A stretch of 64,000 nt of DNA, taken from positions 2,356,001-2,420,000 of the forward strand of contig NZ_CP033068.1 of NCBI RefSeq assembly GCF_003668995.1, written 5' to 3'. How positions within the stretch are numbered: position 1 is the stretch's first letter; each line of letters begins with the position of its first letter. Below, one piece after another: positions 10,029 to 18,331 of the stretch. The stretch is from Flavobacterium sp. 140616W15 (GTDB lineage: Bacteria > Bacteroidota > Bacteroidia > Flavobacteriales > Flavobacteriaceae). The translations under genes were made by a program, and so were the position numbers. Under the pieces are notes generated by a model. It searched no databases. It saw only the letters and a program-made list of their open reading frames with translations, and had not been told where the DNA came from.

Positions 10029-10559
10029 ATGGAAAGAAAAGTCAAGTATGATTACGCATTCAAACTTGAATGTGTAAGGTTAGTTATCGAGAAAGGATAC
10101 TCCAGTGAAGCGGTATCTAATGAAAAGAGTATTAGTGAGTCAAATATTCGTAGATGGGTTAGCTTTTACAGAGCATATGGAACAATCGGATTGTTACCAC
10201 GGAAGAATCGTGTCTATTCCATTGATTTTAAACAAAAAGTATTACTATCAATAGATAAGGATTTATTATCACTAAGGGAAGCTCGTTTAAAATTTAACAT
10301 TCCCTCAGACTCAATTATTATCAGATGGAAAAGAGATTTTGCTAACTTTGGTTTAGAGGGATTATCATCTAAACCTAAAGGAAGACCCAGATCTATGAAT
10401 TTTAAGAGAAAACAGAGAAAAACAGACAAACCCTTAACTAGGGAAGAAGAACTTTTAAAGGAACTGGAGTATTTACGAGCTGAGAACGAAATTTTAAAAA
10501 AGTTCAACGCCTTAGTTCAAGCCGAACAAGCCAATCAAAACAAAAGGCTCAAACCATAA
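10029..10559 (+). CDS. IS3-family transposase OrfA (helix-turn-helix)
   Basis: 176 residues: two helix-turn-helix units (about 8-55 and 65-115, KLECVRLVIEKGYSSEAV and LREARLKFNI) for binding the element ends, then a basic linker (RPRSMNFKRKQRK) and a leucine-zipper-like coiled coil (EELLKELEYLRAENEILKK) for multimerisation. The slippery A-AAA-AAG (10496-10502) falls in its last part. OrfA ends in TAATG, overlapping the orfB start by one base. Confidence 0.93.
   Translation: MERKVKYDYAFKLECVRLVIEKGYSSEAVSNEKSISESNIRRWVSFYRAYGTIGLLPRKNRVYSIDFKQKVLLSIDKDLLSLREARLKFNIPSDSIIIRWKRDFANFGLEGLSSKPKGRPRSMNFKRKQRKTDKPLTREEELLKELEYLRAENEILKKFNALVQAEQANQNKRLKP
10496..10502 (+). promoter_or_regulatory. 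Programmed -1 ribosomal frameshift site (A AAA AAG)
   Basis: The heptamer lies in the right phase of orfA (TTA AAA AAG). After a -1 slip the frame is open (V-Q-R-L-S-S-S-R...) all the way into orfB, giving an OrfAB fusion, as known for IS3-family transposases. Confidence 0.85.
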
Positions 10560-11392
10560 TGGAACTAAGGCATAAATATGATTTAGACCTCTTGCTAAAT
10601 TGTACGAACATGGTTAGAAGTACTTATTATTACTATGAAAAAAGAAGTCAAGTAATTGATAAATACAAAGATGTTAAAGATTTGATTAAACAGATTTACA
10701 ATCATCATAAGGGTAGATTAGGTTACAGGCGTATTACTTTATTAATCAAGCAAAAAGGAATTTTAATTAATCACAAGACAGTGTTGCGATTGATGAAAAT
10801 TTTAGGATTAAAAAGTTTAATCAGAATCAAGAAGTACAGATCATATAAAGGAGAACAAGGAAAGATAGCTCCTAATATATTGCAGCGCAATTTTAAGGCT
10901 GATAAACCCAATCAAAAATGGGCTACCGATGTAACTGAGTTTAATATCTCAGGTAATAAATTGTACTTATCACCTATAATTGATCTTTTCAATGGGGAAA
11001 TAATAAGTTATGATTTATCTGAAAGACCAAATTTTAATCAAATCACCAATATGCTTAAAAAGTCTTTTCGAAGAATATCAAATGATACTAATTTAATATT
11101 ACACTCCGATCAAGGCTGGCAGTATCAAATGAAGCGATATCATCAGCTTTTGAAGGAGAAAGGATTAGTGCAGAGTATGTCAAGAAAAGGAAACTGCTTA
11201 GACAATGCAGTTATAGAAAATTTCTTTGGCATATTAAAATCAGAACTATTTTATATTATGAAATTTAAAGACATAAATCATCTAAAAAAGGAAATTATAG
11301 AATATATAAAATATTACAATAATGAAAGAATCAAACTGAATTTAAAAGGAATGAGCCCGATACAATATCGAGCTCATCATTATCAAAATTAA
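10559..11392 (+). CDS. IS3-family transposase OrfB (DDE integrase core)
   Basis: 277 residues. An HTH_21-type region (YNHHKGRLGYRRI) is followed by the rve DDE core. The first Asp is in WATDVTEF, the second in LHSDQGWQYQ, and the Glu in CLDNAVIENFFG, with the usual downstream K/R-rich helix. It catalyses transposition, normally as the OrfAB fusion made by -1 frameshifting at 10496-10502, and can also start on its own ATG at 10559. Full-length and without internal stops. Confidence 0.95.
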   Translation: MELRHKYDLDLLLNCTNMVRSTYYYYEKRSQVIDKYKDVKDLIKQIYNHHKGRLGYRRITLLIKQKGILINHKTVLRLMKILGLKSLIRIKKYRSYKGEQGKIAPNILQRNFKADKPNQKWATDVTEFNISGNKLYLSPIIDLFNGEIISYDLSERPNFNQITNMLKKSFRRISNDTNLILHSDQGWQYQMKRYHQLLKEKGLVQSMSRKGNCLDNAVIENFFGILKSELFYIMKFKDINHLKKEIIEYIKYYNNERIKLNLKGMSPIQYRAHHYQN

Positions 11393-12044
11393 TTATAAAT
11401 TTGTCTAAACTTTTGGGTGCAGTCTATTTCTTACTTGCCTCTTCTTTTACAGATTTCCCTGCCTTTATTGCATTAGCCCCATGATCGGTTGCTGTCACAA
11501 AATCATCGGTTTTGTTTTCTTTTGTTGGTCTTCCTCCGTTAGTGCCTTTTCCTTTACTAGAACTGCCTTTTCTTTCAAATCCCAATACAATAATAAGAGC
11601 TTCAAATGCACCTCCAAAATCAATCCATGTAACATCTCTTGTACCTCTGCGTAAGGAGCTTGGATCTTGATTATTTCCTCCGTCAGAAAATGCTATTCCT
11701 CCAAAACGGAATGGTTTTTTATTAAAATTATAAATAACTTCTCCGTTATAAGTTATTAGTTTAGTATCTCCATCTAATAATAATCGGTTACCATTAACAA
11801 ATGTCTTTCCCCAAGTGTGACCTAAATTAGAATAGTGGTCAATTTTTGCGCGCCCGTCTATCCAAATTAGCTCCCCTGTTATTTTATTCCTGTACCAATC
11901 AAATGGTGTTCTCCCATGCATATCAGCCAATTGCAATAAATCGTTATTATAGGCTGCATATGAAAAATACTGTCCAAGATCTTCATCATTTATAAAGCTG
12001 TCAAAAGTACATAAGTCGTCAAGGTCATCAAAATTTCCAAACAT

Positions 12045-12452
12045 AGCAAATAGTGTATTATTGTAAGTTATTACTTCTTTTACAGCAATAATACATAAAA
12101 ATTACCCTACTTACAACATTCAGCATCAATTATACATCCTTTAAAATGAATAATTAACCTGATTACTCAGATATATTCAAAAGATAGCGTGTTAATACTT
12201 TCCACTTTCGTTCGAATAAGATACAAAAGCATTTTAACTATTTTGAATTGCTTTGATAATCCCGAATTTAAAATTAAATAACTCAGTACTAATCAATCAA
12301 CAAAGCTATTAATCGTGATCTAAATAACCTTAATAGAAGATAAAATTCAATAAGTTTTCTGATTTTATAAAGTAAGAATACTAAAAAGAGCTCACTTTAT
12401 AAACTACTAAAAACACAATAAAAAAGACTATTATTGTATTAAAATCAACTTC
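12045..12452. other. Intergenic gap of about 400 bases with no recognised feature
   Basis: Very AT-rich, with stops in all frames, between two divergent genes. Upstream of the ATG at 12044 the frame stays open for about 22 codons without a start codon, hinting that the toxin-like gene is a displaced 3' fragment. No RNA, terminator or clear promoter was seen. Confidence 0.4.
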
Positions 12453-13112
12453 ATGAAATTAAAGTACATTTTATTATTAACATTCTTTTGCTTTTATAAT
12501 TATTCTTATTCTTGTAAATGTGAGCCACACAACAAAGAAACAATGGTTGCTGAAGGGTTAAAAAATTATGACATTGTTTTTTATGGAGAATTATTAAAAT
12601 CTGACACAATATCTGGAGATTTTACTTTTAAAGTTTTAGAACTATTTAAAGGAAAAATCAATTCAACTTTTATTCACGGAAATGCAATTGGAAATAATTG
12701 CTCATTCTTCCCAATAAAGAAAGAACTTTGGATTATTTATGCTAACTATAAGAACAACAATAAAATTACCATTAGTATATGTTCTCCTAGTATGGGACTA
12801 GAATCGTTATTAGGTGCTTATCCAACTCCACCTCTACCAAGATACAATGGGATAAAAGATATTGATCTTAGAGAATTATACCAAAAAGTATATCTTTTAG
12901 AGGATAGGAATCAAAATATTATAAATTGGATTCAACAGTTAGAAAGACTTAGATCATACAAAACCTCACAGAATATAATTTCTGAAAAAGAAAAAGCAGA
13001 TCAAAAAATAGAAACTTACAGTAGTTATATTATTTTTTCTTTATTTATAAACATAATATTATTTTCTATTTTGATATTTATAATTCTAAAGAAAAAAGCT
13101 TTCGTTAAATAA
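12453..13112 (+). CDS. Secreted TIMP/netrin-like domain protein with C-terminal membrane anchor
   Basis: 219 residues. A signal peptide (1-20) is followed by SCKCEP, so the mature protein starts at or near Cys21-x-Cys23. This N-terminal C-x-C, then YDIVFYGELLKSD, FKVLELFKGK and later Cys residues (NNCSFF, ISICSPSMG) are what one sees in NTR/TIMP-like domains of bacteria. A helical stretch (about 150-185) and one transmembrane helix (about 190-212) followed by KKKAFVK anchor it. Bacterial members are mostly uncharacterised; protease inhibition should not be assumed. It is a single gene beside the IS-disrupted locus. Confidence 0.6.
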   Translation: MKLKYILLLTFFCFYNYSYSCKCEPHNKETMVAEGLKNYDIVFYGELLKSDTISGDFTFKVLELFKGKINSTFIHGNAIGNNCSFFPIKKELWIIYANYKNNNKITISICSPSMGLESLLGAYPTPPLPRYNGIKDIDLRELYQKVYLLEDRNQNIINWIQQLERLRSYKTSQNIISEKEKADQKIETYSSYIIFSLFINIILFSILIFIILKKKAFVK

Positions 13113-13383
13113 ACAAATTGGCATTACGAATTTCAGTAAGTTATTTTTTAAATATAGTACTCGGAATTCTATCCAACCATTATACCTTTAAAAAACTTTC
13201 TAAGAATTCAGTTACTACAAAATCTCTCAATTTCATAACGCCTGCAAAAGAAAAATTAGAATATTAGTTCTCAAACTCGAACAATGCCGAGCAGGCGAAG
13301 TAAATGTGCATGCAAAATTTAACCCCAAGTTTATCATTTCAAGAAATAAACCTAAGCGCAAATTTCTACAATTAGCCTTGGAT

Positions 13384-13938
13384 CTAAACTCTTAACACCC
13401 CGCGGAATCCTCTGGCAGCATAATATGAATCTGCCCCGTTATGATATACAAAAACTGTATTATAACGAAAATCAGCAAAAAGTGCTCCTCCTAGTTTTCT
13501 GATATCAGCTGGTGTTACTATCCAGCTTGATGTTTTAGTATCAAATTTGCCAAGTTGCTGTAGCTCTCGATATTCTTTTTCGGTCAAGATATCAATCCCC
13601 ATATGGGTTGCTATATTAACTGCGCTATCTTTAGGTTTGTTTTCTTTTCTTTTTTCCAGCGCTTCATGATCGTAACAAATGCTTCTCCGTCCTTTAGGGC
13701 TTTCGGCAGAACAATCATAAAAAATATATTCATCGGTAGCTTTATCATAACCAACAACGTCTGGCTCGCCTTCGGTTATTTCCATTTCATTTAGCGACCA
13801 CATTTTTTCGGCATTTGCTTCTAATTTTGTTTGTACTTTAGACCATTCAATTGCTTGATGACGATTGCTGTTTTTCTCAAAACGAGTTTTTAAGATATCA
13901 AGTAATGTTCTATTTTGTTCTGCTGATAACTTTTTCAT
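13384..13938 (-). CDS. DUF4256 domain protein
   Basis: 184 residues from the ATG at 13938 (MKKLSAEQ); an in-frame upstream ATG at 13977 would add 13 hydrophobic residues atypical of this soluble family. Conserved stretches are HQAIEWSKVQTKLEA, GGALFADFRYNTVFVYHNGA, ESYYAARGF-like SYYAARGFRG and EPDVVGYDKAT followed by FYDCSAESPKGRR. This matches DUF4256 along its whole length. Function unknown, probably cytoplasmic. It stands alone on the minus strand, convergent with the TIMP-like gene. Confidence 0.85.
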   Translation of the reverse strand: MKKLSAEQNRTLLDILKTRFEKNSNRHQAIEWSKVQTKLEANAEKMWSLNEMEITEGEPDVVGYDKATDEYIFYDCSAESPKGRRSICYDHEALEKRKENKPKDSAVNIATHMGIDILTEKEYRELQQLGKFDTKTSSWIVTPADIRKLGGALFADFRYNTVFVYHNGADSYYAARGFRGVLRV

Positions 13939-14220
13939 GTTATTCAATTTTATAAAAATTACTATTAAAAGATTCATCTAAATAATTCAATAAATTCATC
14001 TTATTTCAATTATACAATAACGAATGACTTTATTTCTAGCTAAAATAATTATTTTTTGATTACAAATTAACATTCTAAAATGAATAACTAAATACCTGAA
14101 TGTTATCATTTCAAATAAAATTAGGCTCTATTATTTAATAGTAATTATTTAAAAATCAGTAACTACTTAAACGTGCAAAATCTTTCAATATTTAAATTTT
14201 TAAATCTTTAAATTATAATC

Positions 14221-14228
14221 TATCTTTG
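14221..14228 (+). promoter_or_regulatory. -7 promoter element for dnaX
   Basis: TATCTTTG matches TAnnTTTG, 18 bases before the ATG at 14247. A possible TTG start at 14226 lies inside this box and is therefore unlikely. Confidence 0.65.
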
Positions 14229-14246
14229 CTATCCAATAAACAATCT

Positions 14247-15972
14247 ATGGAACAATTTGTAGTATCGGCTCGTAAATATCGCCCGCAGACATTTAAAGAT
14301 GTTGTGGGACAAAAAGCGATTACCAACACTTTACTAAATGCCATAGAAAGTAACCACCTTGCTTCGGCACTATTATTTACAGGACCTCGTGGAGTTGGTA
14401 AAACAACTTGTGCACGTATTCTTGCACGAAAAATAAACCAGCCCGGTTATGATGATCCTAATGAAGATTTTGCTTTTAATGTTTTTGAACTTGATGCTGC
14501 TTCTAACAACTCTGTAGATGATATTCGTAACTTGATTGATCAGGTTCGAATCCCTCCACAAACAGGACAGTATAAAGTATATATTATTGACGAGGTGCAT
14601 ATGTTGTCATCGGCCGCTTTTAATGCTTTTTTGAAAACATTAGAAGAACCGCCTAAACATGCCATCTTTATATTGGCAACAACTGAGAAACATAAAATCA
14701 TTCCAACGATTTTATCTCGTTGTCAAATTTTTGATTTCAAAAGAATTACCGTTAAAGATGCCAAAGAACACCTAGCTGAAGTGGCAACAAGTCAAGGTGT
14801 TGTTTACGAAGACGATGCGTTACATATCATTGCGCAAAAAGCGGATGGTGCAATGCGTGATGCTTTGTCTATTTTTGACCGAGTTGTTTCTTATTGTGGT
14901 ACCAATTTAACACGTCAGGCTGTTACCGAAAACTTAAACGTTTTAGATTACGAAACTTACATTTCTATCACTGATTTTATCCTTGAAAATAAAATCCCTG
15001 AATTATTAATCGCTTACAATGACATCCTTGCCAAAGGCTTTGATGGCCATCATTTTATTGCTGGTTTAGCATCGCATTTTAGAGATTTATTGGTTAGCAA
15101 AACTCCTTCTACTTTATCTCTTCTTGAAGTTGGTGAACAGGCTCAACAAATGTATGGGATACAGTCTCAAAAAGCGAGTCAGGAATTTTTACTAAAAGGA
15201 ATTGAAATTGCTAATGATTGTGATTTAAAATATAAGTTAAGTCAGAATCAGCGACTTTTGGTTGAACTTAGTTTGATGCAATTGGCCTCTATCAACTTTG
15301 ATGGAGAAAAAAAAAGTTGAGCAATACATAATTCCGCCTACTTATTATAGAAATCCTACTTTCTCTATCACAGAAGTTAAAGCTCCTGTCGAAAAGAAAG
15401 AAGCACCTCTAGCAACGCATAATTCAACTCCAGATACTCAAAAACCTGAAACTGAAGCTCCAGAAAAAGTAGCTGAAGCTAAACCAGTAATACCAAATAT
15501 TACAAAGCCAGGTGTTTCAGCATTTTCTTTATCAAGTATTCGTAAGAAAAAAGAATTAGAGGCTGCTAATAAATCTTATGTAAAGCCAACAACTCATTTA
15601 CCTACTGAGGATTTTACCGAAACAGAAATGTTACTACAATGGAATAAGTATGCACAACGTTTAGGCGAGAAAGGTTTTAAGATAATGGAATCATTATTAC
15701 TTATAAACGATCCTGTTTTAAACGGCACTTCTATTTCTATCGAACTACCTAATGAAGGCTCTAAGCTTGATTTTGAAAAAGAACTTAATGGCTTATTAGG
15801 ACATTTAAGAGGACATTTGCATAATCACGATATTACTATTAATATTATTGTAAATGAGAGTTTTGAATTCAAAAGAAGTCTTAACGATCAGGATCGCTAT
15901 AATAGGTTATTAGAAATAAATCCAAACATCGAACTTTTAAGAACAACATTTGGATTAGATTTACATACTTAA
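14247..15972 (+). CDS. dnaX: DNA polymerase III gamma/tau subunit, reading frame broken at an A9 run (possible programmed slippage)
   Basis: Clamp-loader ATPase. Walker A GPRGVGKTT (46-54), Walker B/DEVH at IIDEVHML (113-120), sensor-1 LATTEKHK and the arginine-finger region LSRCQ are all present. The usual four-Cys zinc module after Walker A is absent and is replaced by NQPGYDDPNEDF. Frame 0 runs about 357 residues to DGEKKS and a TGA directly after A9 (15307-15315). The +1 frame continues with KKKVEQYIIPPTYY for about 220 residues with a Pro/Glu-rich linker and a tau-like C-terminal domain ending LDLHT. The full tau would be about 574 residues. The short product would correspond to gamma, as made by slippage in Thermus dnaX. 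A sequence error is the alternative. Confidence 0.9.
15307..15315 (+). promoter_or_regulatory. A9 slippery run in dnaX
   Basis: Nine adenines followed by GTTGAG. In frame 0 a TGA follows immediately; the -1 frame also stops within six codons; only the +1 frame (loss of one A or gain of two) continues into the tau C-terminus. Runs of nine A are known sites of RNA polymerase slippage. Confidence 0.5.
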
Positions 15973-16060
15973 TTAAGCTAAGTTCTGAGACTCTGAGACA
16001 CTAAGGTTCAAAGATTATACGCAAAGACTACCAGTCCCAATAGCTAGAATGGCTAAAAAA

Positions 16061-16639
16061 CTACTTATTCTTTAGTCCAAAATTATAAATTTTTGTCAGC
16101 CATTTTTCTTTTTGATTACTATTGGATGTTTTTATAACTCCAATATAACTTACTTTGACTGGTTTTACACCGCAAAATTCTAAAGTAGATTTCTTTAATT
16201 GATTTACGCTTGGTCTTCCAAAAAACAACCTGTAATACCAACCTGGCTGATCTAAAGTAGTAATAATATGAGCTGTTTTGTCTTTTAAGAGTTTATCCCA
16301 CCAAACCGAATTTTCACGATACTGGAAAGCCATTCCTGGCAAAAAAAGCCGATCAATAAATCCTTTTGTAATTGCTGGCAATCCTCCCCACCAAACTGGA
16401 TGAATCCAAACTAAATGATCTGCTCGTTTTATTTTTTCCCACGACTCTAATAAATCAGGCTCTAATTCGGTTCTTCTTTGATAACCGAATTGCAAATTGG
16501 GATTAAACTTCAGATTGGCTATTGTAATCGTTTCTACTTTTGCATCTGATTGCAAAGCTCCTTTTTTATAAGCTTCGGCTAAAGCAAAATTAAAACTTGC
16601 TGGATTAGGATGTCCATTGATAATGAGAATGTTTTTCAT
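16061..16639 (-). CDS. NAD(P)H dehydrogenase (quinone), flavodoxin-fold
   Basis: 192 residues from the ATG at 16639 (a TTG six bases earlier is less likely). INGHPNPASFNFALA is the FMN phosphate-binding start of the MdaB/KefF/WrbA-like family. LVWIHPVWWGGLPAITKGFIDR is the characteristic second flavin contact, split here around WGGLPA. It should reduce quinones or similar electrophiles in the cytoplasm. It follows the Rossmann oxidoreductase gene on the same strand with a gap of only a few bases, so the two form an operon. Confidence 0.87.
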   Translation of the reverse strand: MKNILIINGHPNPASFNFALAEAYKKGALQSDAKVETITIANLKFNPNLQFGYQRRTELEPDLLESWEKIKRADHLVWIHPVWWGGLPAITKGFIDRLFLPGMAFQYRENSVWWDKLLKDKTAHIITTLDQPGWYYRLFFGRPSVNQLKKSTLEFCGVKPVKVSYIGVIKTSNSNQKEKWLTKIYNFGLKNK

Positions 16640-16645
16640 GTTCAA

Positions 16646-17677
16646 TTAGCTTATTTTAAGATTAATTGTGCTGTAATTATTTAATGCTTCAAAGATTTCT
16701 TGTGCTGAATGTGTTTGATGACTGAAATAAATTCCGTTTACTAAATCTTCATTTAGCATCTTTTCGATATGTAAAACTGTAGAAAATGCTGTTAGCTCAG
16801 CCTGACCTTTAACGCTTTGTAAGCTTATTTTTCTTGTCTTATTCTGTGCTTTAATAACGATTTCAAAAATAGTTTGATCTCCATTTCCGCTCCCTCCAAA
16901 CAATAGTTTTCTTTCTCTTAAAGACATTATATTAAAAATCTTAAGCGATTGAAAATAGCCCATTAAACTGGTGACAAATTTAGAATTATAGGTCATTTTT
17001 ACCGAAACAGTCGGTATTTTTTCTATCTGATTTAAAATAAATAAATCTGGCACATCTAGATTATAAACCTGACGTTTTCCAATTCCGAATGAGAAGTTGT
17101 ATTTTTCAGAGTTTAAAAAATGCTTGACATTTTGAGGTTTATTATTTTTATAGACAATAAATGGTTTACATACATTTTCTGCCAAAAAATTTGCTGAACT
17201 TTTCCCTGCTAAGTCTTTTATAGAATAATAAATATAAAGATTTGTTTCCTGAATTTTACTCTTATCTGGTTCTACCAAATCAACCAGATTACCAACTATC
17301 CCTCCCATCCAGCCGGAGCCAAAAACAATGTGACTATTTACATTTTGTTTGTTTGCTATTGCTAGATCATATGCAACTGTTAAATCTGGAGTAGGTTTTG
17401 TAATATCTATATAATCTAGCTTATTTTGTATTGCGTACTTTAAGATTTCATTATCACTGTCTTTTGTACACAATACAATTAGATCAATTTTATTATCAAT
17501 AATACAGTCAAAAGTTTTTGAATTGTTTACATCAATAACCAAATCATTGATTGTATTCCCTAATTGTCGACTCCCAACAAATAAGTTATAGTTAGGATTT
17601 CTTCCTTTAAGTATGCGCAATATAACTTTACCAACTAATCCTGTTCCTCCTATTACTAAAATATTTTTTCTCATCAT
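16646..17677 (-). CDS. NAD(P)-binding saccharopine dehydrogenase-like protein
   Basis: About 342 residues with an N-terminal Rossmann motif VIGGTGLVGKVI (8-19) and SRQLGN after strand two. The rest resembles saccharopine-dehydrogenase-like reductases (LDYIDITKP, HIVFGSGWMGGIVGN). The substrate is unknown. Two in-frame ATGs (17677 and 17674) are equally good starts. It is the first gene of a pair with the quinone reductase and is divergent in role from the Crp-family gene upstream, which lies on the same strand 60 bases away with its own promoter. Confidence 0.72.
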   Translation of the reverse strand: MMRKNILVIGGTGLVGKVILRILKGRNPNYNLFVGSRQLGNTINDLVIDVNNSKTFDCIIDNKIDLIVLCTKDSDNEILKYAIQNKLDYIDITKPTPDLTVAYDLAIANKQNVNSHIVFGSGWMGGIVGNLVDLVEPDKSKIQETNLYIYYSIKDLAGKSSANFLAENVCKPFIVYKNNKPQNVKHFLNSEKYNFSFGIGKRQVYNLDVPDLFILNQIEKIPTVSVKMTYNSKFVTSLMGYFQSLKIFNIMSLRERKLLFGGSGNGDQTIFEIVIKAQNKTRKISLQSVKGQAELTAFSTVLHIEKMLNEDLVNGIYFSHQTHSAQEIFEALNNYSTINLKIS

Positions 17678-17693
17678 TACATATTGTTTTCAG

Positions 17694-17701
17694 CAAACAT
17701 A
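17694..17701 (-). promoter_or_regulatory. -7 promoter element for the oxidoreductase pair
   Basis: Minus-strand TATGTTTG fits TAnnTTTG, 17-20 bases before the candidate ATGs. This supports separate transcription from the regulator gene. Confidence 0.5.
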
Positions 17702-17736
17702 ATGACGAAACTGCTCTCGGTAACCAGACAAATGTC

Positions 17737-18297
17737 CTATAAAATTGCTTTCCGAATTCGGCTTAAGTGTCTTGGTGTAACTCCTAAAAAAGAAGCTAAA
17801 TACTGTAACGGAATCAACTGAATATAATTGGGGTGATTTTTAAAAAGGGTTTCATAACGTTCTTTTCCTGTCAGTTTCTGAAAAGATAAAATGCGTTGTT
17901 CTAAATTTATATATTGCATTTCTGCTATTATTCGTCCCGTTTTTTGCCAATGAATACTATTTTCATAAAGATGCTCAATACTAGCATGGCTTATAACTTC
18001 GAGTTCTGTATCAAATAACGCCTGAATATTTTCTTCTGTTGGTTTCTGGGTAATAAAACTAGCAAAAGCTGCCATAAATTCATTCTCGAATGTAATACAG
18101 TTTGTGATTTCTTCTCCTTCAGAATTGATATAAAATGAGCGCAAGGCACCCGATTTTATCAAAACAATATCTTTAGCTATTTGTGATTCTTGAATTAAAA
18201 AATCTCCTTTTTTTAATTTCTTTCTAGTAATTAAACCATCTAATTTATCTAATTCGTTTAGAGGTAAAACTTGAAGAGATTGAAATATTGATTTCAT
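17737..18297 (-). CDS. Crp/Fnr-family transcriptional regulator
   Basis: 186 residues. An N-terminal cyclic-nucleotide-binding-like beta-roll (about 10-115: KKLKKGDFLIQESQ, ALRSFYINSEGEEI, FENEFMAAF) is followed by a shortened winged helix ending PLQYLASFLGVTPRHLSRIRKA, whose helix-turn-helix is clear. There is no Cys cluster, so it is not an Fnr-type iron-sulfur sensor. This short form is common in Bacteroidota. The adjacent oxidoreductase operon, and the channel gene upstream, are plausible targets but nothing in the sequence proves it. Confidence 0.88.
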   Translation of the reverse strand: MKSIFQSLQVLPLNELDKLDGLITRKKLKKGDFLIQESQIAKDIVLIKSGALRSFYINSEGEEITNCITFENEFMAAFASFITQKPTEENIQALFDTELEVISHASIEHLYENSIHWQKTGRIIAEMQYINLEQRILSFQKLTGKERYETLFKNHPNYIQLIPLQYLASFLGVTPRHLSRIRKAIL

Positions 18298-18316
18298 TGT
18301 GTTTTATTATGAATGA

Positions 18317-18324
18317 CAAAATTA
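18317..18324 (-). promoter_or_regulatory. -7 promoter element for the Crp-family gene
   Basis: Minus-strand TAATTTTG fits TAnnTTTG, 19 bases before the ATG at 18297. Confidence 0.5.
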
Positions 18325-18331
18325 TTGCATT

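Larger units (their letters stand above)
9983..11429 (+). mobile_element. Complete IS3-family insertion sequence (IS150-like) with TTT target duplication
   Basis: The element spans 9986-11426 (1441 bases) and is flanked by TTT on both sides (9983-9985, 11427-11429). The terminal inverted repeats share TAGACTGC, CCCAAAA and TTAGAC, with a few mismatches. It carries orfA and orfB with a canonical -1 frameshift signal between them, so it appears intact and potentially active. It sits in the 3' part of the toxin-like gene on the opposite strand. Confidence 0.93.
9858..12044 (-). pseudogene. Orphan toxin-like gene interrupted by an IS3-family element
   Basis: The main part (11424-12044, about 206 residues) has no signal peptide and no recognised fold. 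It begins MFGNFDDLDD, has an ankyrin-like phrase (LQLADMHGRTPFDW) and ends in a charged tail (TDHGANAIKAGKSVKEEASKK). It runs straight into the IS end. Removing the IS and one TTT copy keeps the frame and continues R-D-N-T-T-P-A-S-F-Q-K. One further missing base in a T5 run (9950-9954) then gives EYIQIVNNPSDPNKNEF and a stop at 9858, for about 247 residues in all. The following ATG belongs to the putative immunity gene. It looks like the C-terminal piece of a polymorphic toxin with no large N-terminal delivery part nearby. Family not recognised. Confidence 0.55.

Noticed and set aside
14226..14246. TTG start for dnaX giving seven extra residues
   Set aside because: The TTG lies inside the TATCTTTG promoter box; the ATG at 14247 starts the conserved MEQFVVSARKYRP.
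15307..15315. Classic E. coli-type -1 frameshift in dnaX
   Set aside because: The -1 frame after the A run stops within six codons; only +1 (or loss of one A, or gain of two) reaches the tau C-terminus.
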